The notes below the pieces were generated by a model that was given only the letters and a program-made list of their open reading frames with translations, did no database searches and was not told the origin of the DNA. The position numbers and the translations under genes were made by a program. Below are positions 27,801 to 42,800 of a stretch of DNA of 64,000 nucleotides, one piece after another; position 1 is the stretch's first letter, and each line of letters begins with the position of its first letter. Source of the DNA: Aquila chrysaetos chrysaetos (taxonomy: Eukaryota; Chordata; Aves; Accipitriformes; Accipitridae); the NCBI RefSeq assembly GCF_900496995.4, contig NC_044012.1, positions 5,642,001 through 5,706,000 of the forward strand. The letters are read 5' to 3'.

Positions 27801-30800
27801 GGAGGCCAGCATCGCCTCTCCCTGCTGGGGCGGCGTGAGGGGAATATTGTTGCATTCTTTGACGATCTCCCGTACCAGTGGTTCGCTCATCATCTGCTCA
27901 CGTAAATACGCTGCATCTAAGCCCGAAACCCACACTGCTGACATGACATCCTTCATGTGAACCTACAGAGAGAGATAAGTGCCAGAAAATCCCCCAAACT
28001 TTACAGAACAGCACTAAGGCACTTGTACATACAGATGCTTCTACATTTATCAAAACCTTGAAAGAGTATTTTTGGTATTTGGAAGTAATAAATAACATTA
28101 TGTTCTAGATTTTGTTAAGCAAATGCATCAAGCCTTTAAAGTTTCACTACAAACGTGCTACTTGCTTTCTCTCTACAACAAGAGTGTACCGTCAAATGTC
28201 AAAAATGTACATTCTTTCCTTCGTGCCTATTAAATAATAAAGAGAGCAGATGATATATCATCAATACAACTTTCACCCTTTTACTGCAACACCACTGTCA
28301 GCATTTCAGGCAAAATGCAACTAATTCTATAAATGCAAGATTAGTCCCAAAAGAAATGTATCCATTTTAAGCTCCCACCAATTAGAATAAACACACCGAT
28401 TTGGATCCCAATCAAAATAAAAACATTTTGATGTCCTGACCTTTCTTGACTCTGAATCATGAGAAATCCACCTAATCACCGCTTCAAAGACGTATCTTTC
28501 ATTTCCAACATTGAGCTTTTCCATCGACAGCACTTCTTTCAGTTTTTGAGGAGTCAGTTCCAAGAATTCCTCTGTGCTGCTGACATCTCGAAAGTGAGTT
28601 TCCAGATACTCTGAGGCAAGGTAGTGAACATGATGCAAACAATAGTGCAGTGCAAAGTCCCGAATACCAATACAGTTCTCAGCAGCTATGCAACCTTCTA
28701 AAAACTCACAGCAGAGAGTTTTTAAGTCTGTAAGCAGCAGGAGATCAGCTGCCTGTACCACATCTTGGATAGTTTCTTCATTTAGCCTGATCTGCAAGAA
28801 TTAATTTAGAAGTTATAGCTACTATCACTCATTTGTTTCATGACATGTCCGCATTCATTACACTCATTCTCAGTGGCTGAAAAATGGAGTATTAATGCCA
28901 GTGTAAAAATTACGAGAAATTGATACGACTACTACACGTTTATAAGTTAATACAGGGATGGAAAGGCATTTGCTTGACAGAAGGTGTCAAGCAGAATTTT
29001 GCGCCTGAAGGGAACCATGAAACTGCTCATCTAATCTGAGAACCTAGAATGAATTTTGCTGCAATTAATAAATAATTTTTTTAAATGCATGTCCAGAAAA
29101 GAATTCCAAGCCACATCTCCCTTTTCTTTTCCTGCTGAAAGTTAAAACTCGTTCAGCAATCTCCATCTGGTTCCAAATAAACTGGACACACCAACGTTAA
29201 TTCCTGCTAAGGCTACTGGCACAAATCTGAAGGGGCACGCTGTCAGCAACAAGAGGCCAGAGAGGTGGGCATGAGGGTCAGTCAGGGAGGATGCCTGATG
29301 TACTCTTATGTTCAGTGATGGAGTCTCAATCTCTATTGCTATCAAGTCCAGTTCTCTTTTACAGCTCTAAAAGACTGCGTGTTTTAGAGCAGGTTACTGA
29401 AAGTACCCACAAATTTTAATACGAGCATTGCATATGACTCTTTTAGAGTCCTCCCTCACGGCATGAGAAGAGCAGAGACAACTCCTGCAGAGCCTACTGC
29501 CTCTGCTTCACACGCACAGCCCCAGTGTGATATACCACTTTGTGGAAGTTTTACCACAAAGCTTTAAACCTTGATAAGTTTATCTTTCAGGATAGCACTG
29601 TTAAAACCCAGGTTATTTTGCCAAATAATTAAATTTCCATCTAGTTTTTTTTAATACCATACCTGCCCACTGAAGATGTAATCTAGTATCTCTTTCATGA
29701 TATCAACCGATATCCCTTCAAGTTCAATCTTGTATGTTGAGCCATCGTCCTTTGGAGGATTATAATTCAATTTTGTTCTAAGAGAGGAGAAAAAGAGAAA
29801 AAAAAAAAAAAGCTCACAACCTGGGCATTGCTTGCTCTCAGTTTTCTGAAGAAATAAATGCTAGCTATGGATCACTTTAGCTCTAACAGAGATGTCAAAA
29901 TCTTACAACAGGATTTGAAATTTGTCTGTCTTGAATTAGCATGAAAAGGATGCATGTATGGTCTCTAGTATTGCTCATCACATTTCCAAACTGAACAAAT
30001 AAGTTAGCCTTGCAAACTACCCATGGCATCAAATACCCAAAGTAATTTTTTCCCAGCTCATTCATCACAAGCATTCAAAAACTTCAGTCAGAACTTCAAA
30101 CAGAACAGCAGCTCTGCTGACAGATGAAACATAAGAATTTGCTTTGATAAAGGTGGAAAAAAAACCCAAACCAAAACAAAATCACTTTACCAAGAAAAAA
30201 ATAATTACAGTGAGCAGATGTGATCAGAATACACACCGGCAGCACAAATATTTGGATTGCATTACCATTTTGTGTAGTTTATGATGTTATCGGCCTAATG
30301 CTATGCCTGGCTGTAACCAAACTGTGTGCTCACAGTTGGAGGAAATAGCCCGTGTGCTGCTCAGCTGAGCTTTAAATAATCATCTACATCAGTGGACGCT
30401 TCACTTATGAGCAATTTCTTTAAAAATACCAGGAACAGTTTGATGTGCCTTTGAACAGAATGGAAGGGGTCTGGGGGGAAAGATTAGGAAATAATAATAA
30501 TACAGCAGACAGCTTTGCTTTCCATGATCCATTAACGTAAACACCTTTTCCAGGAAAGACAACTTTAAGTGTTCAAAAGGGAGCAGTGTCCGCTAGTCTC
30601 GTGAAAACAGCCACAAGAGCTAATAAAAGATCATTTTTAACATCTTTTTTCCACCCTTCAGGCAACGAAGAATACATTATATAAAGACCAGAAAACTTGT
30701 TTCACCACCTCTGTGTATATATAGGTAACTACATCTATATCACAGCACATGAAAATAAAAGCCTTAAAAACTTTTTTATATTCATTTGAATATATTCTTA

Positions 30801-33800
30801 GATAGAATTAGTTTCTTAATGTGAAAAGCTGTGGCTTTGCTAAGCTGAAAGTGTCTAGTTTGTCACAGTCTTCCACTATCCACCCTCATACTAAGTAAAT
30901 ACATAAATAGGACTTAGCTAAGGGCAGATTCTGCTTTACTTACTCATGACAGAATAAATTAGTTTCTCACAAAATAAGATATAACTCGCACCAAATAAAA
31001 TCCTAGTCTACAAGGAGCTATATTTAGGTGTGAATAAGGATGGTAATTTTAGCCCTGAAGTTAATCATATTTGTGGTCTTGTTTTCACATTGCTTTTCTA
31101 TACTGCAAGAAACCCATCGCCAGCAAGCAGAACACCCTGGCAGATAAGGCTACTCTGATGCATATGTACGACTATACGAAGTCTGAAGCTGAGCTGCTTC
31201 ACTCTGTGTTTGTACAGCACCTAGCACAAGTTCTAATACAAACAGTAACAACAACAATATAATATGGGTTAGGAAATTGTTTATTTCCTAACACTTGGAA
31301 GGAGATTAGAAAAATTAAGCCTGTTCTCTAAACAGAAGTCTATGTGACTTCCAGTAAATCGCATGCTGCAATAGCAGACATTGATTTGCAACGCGTCAGC
31401 TGAAAACTTCTAAACTGAATATACATCTCAAGCAATACCCTACAACATGTATCTCAACTCGTGCCATCCTAGCCCATATGGAACGTGCATTTTTCATGCC
31501 TACAAGCTCCAAACGAATGAAAGAGCATATACACACATAGAAACAGGCATTTTCAACTCTAACACAGTGCCAAGGCTTCTTTACACACATTTTCAAATCT
31601 ATCCAAACGGCAATTTTAATTATGCCGACTATGCTCAAGTTTGGGGTTTCTTGGTTTGTAATGAGAGCTGCATCTTGTTTCCTGGGATGAAATGGTGTTT
31701 TCTTTTCATTTAACATAAAATGTACCAAGGTTTGTGGCATTTGGCTTCCTTCACCAGAAAAGAGAGGCAGACAGAGTGTATCTGGATCTCATACCTATCG
31801 GGTACCTACGAGTAGCTGGTATGGTCAAATACACAGCAGGATCTAGACAGAACTTGGGTAGTCCAACACACTGTGGGGCTTAAAACAGATGCAAGGCATA
31901 TAATAAACATGTTGCATGACAACACTAATGGGGAGATTAGGGCAAGGACTAGTGCTATTTATCACTAACTTTCATCTTGGCATCACCTGTACACACCCAG
32001 GCTAAATCACCTCATTGCAAGGACTTTACACGGACGCCTCCTGGTAACAAGAAAGTGTTGTTCAGAGCTTTTGGGTCTTATCAGGCTAGAAGTTCTAATT
32101 ACTGTGTACTTTTTCAGGCATCAACAGCTGTTAACCTGAAAAGAAACAAACCAGCCACTGATGCAAACCAAAAACACAAACTCAAAGCAGAAAAATAACC
32201 TTGAGAACAAATCAATTCATTTCAAAGTTATAGATACTTGTATGCAGGCAAACATTCACCTTATGCAAATGCATCCCAGTTCAGACTAAGCTTTGTTCCT
32301 ATCATCTGTCCTGAGAAGCTGTAGTTATCCATCTGTCACACAACTTTGATCTGTTCGTTAATAAAACTACTAGGTTATTTATTTTGGTACAAAGACTTCC
32401 GAGCTATGACACAAGAACCATTCCCAAACAGCAGCTGGAGGTACTTGTGTATCACATCAAGCAGGACAGCTACTGGCTGTTGGCAAGGGGGGAGGAAAAA
32501 ATACTAAGCAAGGACATAGTATAACCAGGTTTGGAGCTGGAAAAGTTTAAGATAGAAAACTGTGAGTCTAATGTGGAAAGAAAGCTGAAGGAGGAGAAAA
32601 AAGTAGGAGGTATGTAAGCGGAAGGCAAGGAGCCATGCCTCCTCTTGCATCACCCAGCATCAGCTCGCACCCGCACCCGCACCCACACCTCGCTACCAAA
32701 CTGAGGTCTGGGCATCCCTGTCATCATAACACATGCAACAGACAGAATGAGAAAATTTCAAAACAGGTTTGTTCCCAGTTCAGAAAGACAGAGCGGACAG
32801 CATGCAGTGAAACATTTAACCCTGGTCCTCTACCAAATTTCGCTTTAGAGAAAAAAAGACGTTTCTAGCTCTGCTTAAGCAGAGGTTTTCCAATCTGTCA
32901 GATTCCCAGGAAGGAGGATGCTTTCCACCATGCTCTTCCCCATGGCAATTTATTCAGCCCACGATTTGTGTGGCTGAAAGCTGGAAGTGGCAATCAGCAA
33001 CCCAAGGTGCAGAGATGTGCCCAGCTGCAGCACGGCTGCTTCTAACACATGCACGTGAGAGCTTCCTACTCCGGACAACTTTTCTAATTACTTTAAAAGC
33101 ACTCTAAGCTGCCAAACCACAGCAGAAAAGGCTGCCTCAGTCTTCCTTAATTCAGATGAAAGGCCAGAACATCAAGATGTAGAAGGAAATAAAACCCCCA
33201 CAGCCAACCAGAAAACCCATTAGCTGGGAGCGGAGCACAGCTGAGACACATACAGAGCTGGGGGAAACAAAACAAGGCAACTTCTTCGTCCTGTTTTCTT
33301 AACTAATTTAATTTTGAGCAGCTTGACTCCACACATGTTTTAAAACAATGTTTTGCATTTTTTAATTAAGAAGATCATCATTGTAAGTTGAAATTGCTTC
33401 CAGTAACATAAATAGTGTTCCACAAATGCGTAACATCCACCCCAACCTCTCGTACCTCATCAAGAAAATTGCTTGGCACATACTACACCTTGAGATAGTG
33501 GCATAAGAACAACTGGGTTTATGCTGTGTTTAGATGTCGTGTGTCTGTCTGACAAATTTAGAATCTGCTCTTCCACATCACTTAAGGAATATAATCCTAG
33601 TGAGTCATCTCAAATGACACTACATAAGGCAGAATGAGGAAAAAAATTTCAATACCTCTTCTGTATAGGTAAGCAACAATATAAGCAAGGTATATTGTTA
33701 AAATGAAAACAAGGGCTTAAGAACAAACGTTGATATTGCTAGGAGTCACAATTCACATCTAATGGCATAAACCAGATTCAAATAATTAAAAAAAACCCCA

Positions 33801-36800
33801 ACAAAACCCAAACCAACAGATAAATTTGAGACTGTCCATAGTTCTTGTTAAAATTAAGATGGATCTTCCAACTTACCTCTCATTTTAAAAGAGCGAAACA
33901 AAGAAAAACACATAGTCATACTTCCAACATTACAGCCAAGTCCCTGTGAGAGCACTGTTGTGGAACAGTTAAGATGCATGAGAAGCACATTGAGAAAGGG
34001 TCCATGTGTCTGAAAACTTGGTTTTCCTACCTTTTACAGCTGACAGTTTACAGGAGGGGGAACTGTAATTTTGAAATCCCAACCAAACAAAACAACAAAC
34101 AAAATGAAAACCAAAACAAAGAATTCAGCCATCACCAGTATCACTTGCTTTCCTGAGTCAGACATAATTCTGTGGGAGTATTTTTATCTTTAAAAACCTC
34201 TGCCTTATTTATAAACTGTTATGAAAAGATAACTGATGTGTTTCTACAGTAGTGACATAAATTATAAGGAGAACAACAGTATAACTCTTGGAATGCTTTA
34301 ATCCTTAGAGTGCTGGTATATTGGCACCTAAACAGGTAAAGAAAACATCTGTCTGCCAAGAACGCACCTTTGTAAATGAGAATGCTCTAGACCACATTCA
34401 CCTCAAGCAGGTTTATGATATTTCCAGTGAACAACAGTCGAAAAATCTGGGAAACAGAAGACAGATGCTTTGGTTTTGACGCTTTGCAACACAAAACTTT
34501 TACCTGCTCTCACGTCATCACACTGCAAACGACGCAGTTTGCTGACCTACTTACACAGCCACAGCAGGCTGTCAGGAACCAAACTGCAGGAGACGAGGGA
34601 AACACTTGTCTTTTTGAAAGGAGCTGTCTTTCCAAATTAATGACTTTGCTCCAGATTAACCATAAGGGCTAGCCTACACAAGCTTTGCCAATATTGCCAC
34701 ACTAGCAAACCTTAGTATTAGAGCAGCAAAGCCATCTTTCCAAACCAAAGAGTAATAAAATTGGGGTTTGATGATATATCCTTTACCTGCACCAGTGTTT
34801 TGGCCTTCTCCAGAGAGCATTAGCATTTTAAAATGAAGTTACACCTCCAACAAACGTTTCCAGCAAAGACATGCACCAAACCTAAAACACGCTCACAAGG
34901 ATGACTCAGTCCCAAAAACGACAAGCAAGTACTTTGAGATTTTGCACCAGTAAGGAGAAAACTTGAAAATTCTGCTTTTGATGCAAAAGCATAAGGTCAA
35001 TTTAGTCTTCTCCTGATCTGGGCTTCCTTATGTAGGTTTGAGTCTTTCAAGTACAAGCTTTCCATGTTAAATCTAATTAAGTCCTACTTAGGACTGACCA
35101 TTTTAATGGTGAAGTTTTTTCATTTGTCTGCCTTCATCCCTGCAACATTTTCTCCCATGAAGACTGGTCTTTCTGCATGCAAAAAACCTTAATAGTCACA
35201 TTATTAAACCGGTCAGACACAAAAACATGATGCAGCAGTTCACTCCACCCACTGCCATCCTCCAAAAGGATATTTTACAACCAAATCAGAAGGTTTTCTT
35301 TGAGGTCGCACCCTGGCCTTTAGCACCACACATAAAAGACAGTCATCACCACACCCTGCAAAGGGTGCCAGCTCTCAGAGGATTTTGGCTATGCCTCTCG
35401 TACGTCTCTCAAGATTATCTGTAACTGCAACTTCAGGTCTCAAGGCAAAGAAGTCCACCTAACAGCTCAGCACAAAAACCTGCAGAAGGTGCTTTCCTTG
35501 GTTTAAGAGAAAGAACAACTAGCAATAACTTAATTTTTTCATCTGTTGGAAATTTTAAGTCAGGCAAAAATGTAAGGCTTTCTCTCCCCGCCTCCCCCCC
35601 ATAAGAAAGAGAACAAAGCAATTCCTTCAGCAGCAGCGCAGGGGACATGTACAAGGCTCAAAGGCTTCGCTCAATGAAGAGCTTGTTTACTCTGAAAATC
35701 TGAAGTTACTGACTACACTGAGCTCATCCAGAGCTAGATTGTAATCTAAATTGGAAATCTACCCTTAACCAGCATGTCTTGCCTGAACATGCGAGTTAGC
35801 CCTAAGTAGACAGAACACACACTTGATGAACACAGTCCCCAAGAATGGACCCTTGGAGCTTCTCAGCAGCAGTAAGTACCTGACATTTCATTTTACTTTG
35901 GAGTTTTTTTTAGCCAACTTCAAAACCAACCAACCAACCGTACCAGCTGAGCTTACAAACAAGTCAAACACAAGCAATGCAGATGAGCTGGCTGCTGGGC
36001 ACCGATGGTTCGTGCCACGCACCTTGTACGCAGCATGAAGCAGAGCTCAGCCTGATCTATGAATGTAGTCAAGTAGAGCTGGTTCAGCAGCCGGCTGTTC
36101 AGCTCTTCCCACATGAAGCACAGATCTATTTTGTACCTTCCTGTATTAGAAATACCTGCCATTGGATTTAGAAAGGTGCTTTGGAGTTTTTTTCTTTCTT
36201 TGTCTTTAAAAGCTGGGAAAGAAATACCTAATCCCTGTTCCTCTATGGGCAGCAGGCTAGCTGGCATGGAACACTCATCCAAGCATCTCCTTAAGTAACT
36301 AAATCTGTATCATACTTATGCCATTTTTGTGCTACACATGACACTCAAGTTCACTCACTAAATAGACAATTCATGAGATTTCCAGCCCACATCTGTTGAA
36401 AATTTAGCCTTCTGCTAAACAGCAGTGTTCCACCTATTAGGTAGCTTTCTGGAACTAGGACTTCCTTGGAAAAGCAAAGGAAGACATGTGTGGAATACAG
36501 TTTTAAACCAAGAAATGAACTGTACCTTACTTGAAAATACATCTTCTTTCAAATTAAATCTGCTCTTAAACTTGTTAAAAATGCTATTTTAGAAGGAACA
36601 AGTACAGTACCATACCATGCTGTTAAACTTACCATTAAATACATTTAAGAAATGCAATGCTGTGTAGCCTGTCTCTAATAATCCAAACATTCCTGTGACT
36701 TACTAAAATCATTATTTGGAAAACACCAATGAACCTCCTGAGAAAACTTGGTTTAATCAGGTTTTTATACCTCACTTATCGTTATAGCACATGGGAGAAA

Positions 36801-39800
36801 TAAGCATCAGAGCCAGAGAAGATTTTGATAATCGCTGGTAAGTATGAAGTCAAATGGACAAGATTACAAGCGCACCAGTAGTATCGTGGGACTGCTGGAA
36901 GATGCGGCAAGCGCTGTGTTTCTTTGGGAATCCAACCGAGAGAGGCACCAGAACTCTGGACACGCCAGGAGCTGGAAAATGGAGATCTGCAAGACTATCA
37001 CAGAAAGTGATGGCACAGCCAAGAGGAAAAAGGAACCAGGAGTGTGGATTTCACCAGAACAAGAAGGAAGAGCCAAGAGTCTGCAATTCAGAGTACTAAC
37101 CATGTCCATAAACAATAACAACAGCTGTACTAGGCAGCTTAAAGTCTTTCAGGAGATGTAAACCAACAATCAACGTGCCTGAGGACATAAAGCAGCCGCT
37201 AACCACATGGTATTAAGAACATATTTCCTCGATAGGCAACAAGCAATTTTGGAACTGTCCATACCAGTCTTTTTTTTTTTTGTTTTCTTGGAAATATTAA
37301 ACAGTGGCATAGATACAATACGGGAGACAAATACGAGACTGGAGACTCCCCTATGTATAGGTAACGCTACACTGGCACTCAGTACCAGGACAGAGAGAAA
37401 GCTTTGTACAATATATGAAATAAGAAGTCTGAACAGACAGTGAAGAAACAAATTCTTTAAAACCATTAGTTACTTTTCGTATTTGTCAGTCCACACAAGG
37501 AAGAAGTTCCTTTAGTAACTGCAGCTGAGACCAGTGCAAACAAAACAGGTTCAAAGAAAAAAAAAAACCAAAAACTAAGACACATCAAGAAGTCCAGACT
37601 CATCAACACCAGATCTTTCTCCAGACACATGAGCACCTTCAGAGCAGCCCTGTTCCAGCCACAAAATACATTTTAAAGCATGGAAGAAAAATTATTAATA
37701 AAACAGGTTCTTTCAATAAAAAGTTTTGCCAAACAAGGCAATTAATGCAGGTGTAAAGGCAACCTACAGAATATAAATTACCCAGACATCCCAAGCAGCT
37801 CCATCCTGCCACACCTCCTTCCACCCCAACTCGCCTCTTACATCAGGCACGCAGATGAACCGCACGTCTTCAGATACAAAGAAAGGACAAGAAATTTCAT
37901 CTCAAGCTCTCCTGTGTAAACAAGATGCTCTGATTTCCAGTTCTCCCTTTGCCTGACGTGTAGGAGCAGCCCAACTGTACTTTCTTACTATTTTGAGCTG
38001 GATAAGAGCCTTATTGCTTCCTCCCTTCAGGCCATCTTTAGGGGCTTGTTGGAGCAGGAATATAATTAACAACTCCCCACTCAAGCCTGGTATAGTGATT
38101 TTTAAATCCCTTTTTAAACCATAAGCTTTCAACATACCTTTATCATTGTTGCCCCTCAACTACTTATCCTAACATAACATGCCTTCAGGCACTTCTGAGT
38201 TATGCCAGGTAGAGAGTTTCTGGACAAGGCAACTATTTTGATTTATCGCTTCTCAAAGTTACAGAGACTTTACAACTCACTTATCACTAAAACATCACAG
38301 GTGACATTTTAGTTTCATTTTTTTAAAAAACAAAACCAAAACAAAACCTTAACTAATTTAAAAAACAGCCCTAAAAGTCTGGAAGCAAATTCTGGCCTGA
38401 TTTGTTCCTGACTTCCTACTGCCAGGGCATCCTGTAAAGTTCCCAGGAGACTGCCAGAAACAAACTTCTTGTAAGAAACCTCGAAGACGACACGGCTTCA
38501 GAGCCCTCCTTGATAGGGCTGTTACCACAACGCTGCCCCGCATGCCCAGTGAAGAGTGAACAAGCCCTGGCACAAGCACAGCGTGATTCGGCTAAACCAG
38601 AACTTGAGAGCACAGGGTCCTGACAGCCAAGTACCTCCCAGCTTCAGCAATGGCTTGTATTCATGACTTCAGTACTAGTCCCAAACAGAAAAAAGTTTTA
38701 AAACACTATAAAAGGTCTCTATAAATGTCAATAAAAACCAAACAGCTATCAGGAAATAAGCACCAGAAGCTACTGGCACACATTGGCTTCCACCTCGCCT
38801 TCTCTACAGTATTTATTGTTTAACAAGCGTAACGAAAACTGTCAAGACACACCTTTTCAGTGCGCTGCAGAACGGACGTCCCATCCCACTTTTTGCACCA
38901 GCACTTAGGGATGCTCAGAGAAACACTTACACAAGGACGATGTCTCAGCAGACTGCCTTCTCCCGGTTTCACGAAAACTCCAAATGCTCCAAGTGCCAGC
39001 ACGCAGAGGAAAGGACAGGAGTTCAGTGATGGGGGATACATCCCACCACACCTCCGTGGAAGTCTGTTTTGGCACTGGCAGAGAGGTTACGTTTTTGTGG
39101 CTGTGCAAGGCTCTTACAAGGCCTGCAATGTTTTAGGGATGTCAGAAGGTTGAACAGCACAAGTGAGAAGATGCAAATGCTGTCAGATTATTTCTGACCA
39201 AAATCCATTTACAGCTTGTAAATACAAGTGAACGGAAAATAACGCGAGTTTAATTTTACATTTTTATTTTTGTTTAGCTATATTATGCTCATCTGGAAAA
39301 AGACGAAAATATGGTTACTGGTCCATTACTAAGTTAGAAAAGCCTTGGGGAACAGTATAGAGTACACGCACCTATCTGTAATCTGTTCACGCAGATGCAT
39401 GAAAACCAAAACTTGTTGAGATAACAAAAATGTCTTAATTTAATTTCTAATACAGCAGCACAATCCCTGTGTAACAATATTAAGTTCATCTAAGAATTTG
39501 AGTTTAAATATCCTCTTTGTTAAGGTAGTTCCCACATGCTCCCTGCGATACAGGCAAGCAGACAGTAAACTAGCCAAATATTAAGAGTTGCAAGTTTCAG
39601 CTGGCCAGGAACAACTCATGCCAGACAGTGACAGGTCTGTTCAGATGAGAACATCTGCTGCTACTGCTGAGGATACCAGGAATACTTGGACCAAATCTAC
39701 CCTCTAAAAGGTTTGCGGATATATGCTACAACTTACACCAAACTTACTAGTGCAAGCATGGTTTATTCTGGCAAGAGCACTCTTACGCCACCATAATTTA

Positions 39801-42800
39801 CACTAGGCCCACAAACTAAATAAAATAAACCAGGCCAATAGAATTGTACCTACATTAGGGCAATTGCCAGGACAAAAAGTGCTAAAAAAAAAGTGCAGGC
39901 TTCTGGCTGATTTGTTACAGAAGAGAAAATCAAGAGCTAACCTGGCTCGAATTTAACTTCTCTGGGATGCACAGCAACATCACTTTGAGCCAAACCGCGC
40001 TCTGTCCTATGGCAGTGTCTTCCTAAGGAATCCTCCTTTTCTCAGGCTCAGGAACATACCACAAGATGTTAGAGATATGCAGGAAGACTTCTGCATTTTG
40101 TAAAAGACAGGATTTGCTCCAGGGGCACACAGAGGGATTAGATAAACCTGTACATATACGGCAATTCTGTAGGAATTCACACAACCACCCCAGACCTCAC
40201 TGCTCTCAGCGAGCTACAAACAACTTGGCATTAAGAAGTTGAGGCAAGACCTCAAGAATCAAACTACCGCAAAAATTAGAAGTCTTACTGGTCCCACAGA
40301 CTGAAATTTATTCGTGAAACAGGCATTTATTTTTTTTTTTCTGTACTTGCAGAAGCTAGCCTACGGGCAAGAAAGGCAGATGGGACCCGCGACACCAGTA
40401 ACACTTCCGTGTGTTTCTGCGTGCCCTTCACGTCTTTTGTCCTCTCCCCGCTGAAGCTGCCATTTTTGAGCTGCATGGATAATCCAGTTGCCAAATAACT
40501 AGAGGGAAGCCACATCACTATAATTTACAAGTGTCCTGCTCATAACCAGTCAGCCAAACAGCTTCCATGCAAAACTAAAAAACAGGTAACGCTCCTCTCT
40601 CTGTGGCTGCACAAATCCTTCAGCACACACAGACTCTGCTCACACCCAACCACCCCCTCAGAAAGTCCATGCCTACTTATTTTCCTACTCACACCCTAAA
40701 CTAAGCATTCATGCAAACCCTACACAGCTTCTGAACTCGCCCACCAACTTGCCCACAGCCACAATACATAATGACACAGCCAGATAGAGAAAACACCATG
40801 CCAACTCATACTTCCACTGCTTCACTGCTAAGCCTGTTTCACGTATCCACTCATTTTTCTTCCAAGTTTTACTTCTGAAATTAGTTAATGGATTTTTCTG
40901 AGCTTTATATTGGAATTTTTCAAATGAGAGCAACCCAAATCAATTGGCATTTGGAGACTGTAACAACCTCTGGTACTGGAGCACGCTTTGGAATCACCTA
41001 CCCTTAAAATACAAGGACATAAAATCATTGAGTCTCCTGCAGTAACTCTTTATATAGAAACCTAAACCGATCATTTTATTTGAAAAACCAACACTCAAAA
41101 TAAATGGGACTTCCATAGACTAGGTACAGGCTAGAGATTATCTCCAAAAAGAGCCGCTGAAACGTTACTTTTGGCGGGAAACGTAATGCTCCAACACCGG
41201 CAACCTACCTGACCAATTCTACCCAATGTGAAGACCAGCTGGACTAAGAGACAGATCCTGGAGTGATAAAAAGAAGAGAAATATGCAGCAGGTAAAAATT
41301 AGGCTCTGCAAAGGTAAGCAATATAAATGTGTTTCTTAATGTGCCATACAAGAACTAGGTACATGTATTTTGGTTCTTTACATCTTGCAAGCCTGAGGAG
41401 AAAAGATGAGTAAGCTTAAAAAAAAAAAAACCACCCAAAACCCAACAAACTTAATCATATTTATATATTAATGCATGTAACCTACTTTCACACATAGTTA
41501 ATGAGTTCCTTCATGGGATTTGAACCTGAACAATTTTGAGTTTAAAAAAACCACAACTCTAATGACTACAAGTTTTGTTGCTCATGTAGTTCTGTCTGGC
41601 GCTCTTACTCCTCACACACGCTTAACTCATGTTTCCCCAGTACATTTCTCAGAGATGAACAAAATGCAATACTTAAAGATGAAATTCTGTGAAAGGGTGC
41701 TTCTCCACAGAAGAATTTACAATATCTTTTAATTAAGCAGTCTTTTTCACCGTAAAAAATTGGACGTTTCCTGTAAACTCATCTTGCTGTTACAGTAGAA
41801 CAGCAGTTTTCCTAAGAATATGACCTCTCCCCACCTAGAGCAACCCTTCTGAACCTTAATTTCAGATATGTCATTCGGTCATCTAAAATACGATGACCAA
41901 CAACCTAAAAAGCATTCAGGCGTTTTGAAGAGTATTGGATCGATGGCTCATTTCAATTTCACGTCTTTGGTTTGTCTTTCACCACCGTCTTCCAAAACTG
42001 CTTCTCAAGACAAGCAGTGAAAAACATTATTATTAGTACATAGGCTCCATGGTGTCTTCTTTGCAAATTCTTGCTGATCTTCCTTCTCTGTGAATTTTAT
42101 TTCATTTCATATCTCAGCTCTGCTAGCTCAACCGGTGCAGAAAACTGTTTCTTTAAGTCTGTCCACAATCAAGACCCATTTAAAAGTTAATCGCCAAGTT
42201 CATACTCTATTTATTTTTAGTTTATTTGTGTACTTGAGAACGTCGAAGTTGTACTGCAATGGTCACCCAAAATACCACGTTGCCTAAAAGCAGACAATAC
42301 AACACTGAAGCACGTTGCATTTTTTTGGAGAGTAGCACACAGACTCCCCATCCCCACCTAGCGCAAAGATGCAGATTTTATGACAATTTCCCAGGAAGCT
42401 ACAACTAGAAGGAATGCCCAACCATTACGAAAAGTCTGCTACAGACTTACGGTAATCCTGTGTTTAAGTGATACTGAAAGGTCTGCTCCCACTTTACAAA
42501 GACAAAACTAATGTCTTTATTACCGGCAAAGACAGGACTTAAAAATAAAAACCCTTTGGAATTAACTGCTTGTACGTTTCGATTGCCCTCTATGATGTGC
42601 AGATGCGTACTATAAAAATCTTATGGCGGGTATATTCTTTTCACTTGATGTCATCGGACTTGTGCGACGGAGAAGTTCAAACGGCTGTCAGCGGCCGCAG
42701 CAGGACCTTTCACGAAACGGGTTTCACCGAAAACACGGTCCAGGATAAACTGTTTGCAGGGCCACCTCCGAAACCATGACTGTGCTAACGCAGCGGGTCC

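Noticed and set aside
36844-37161. 105-codon plus-strand frame in GAN intron 1
   Set aside because: No splice context, homology or conserved motif; within the range expected by chance in 64 kb.
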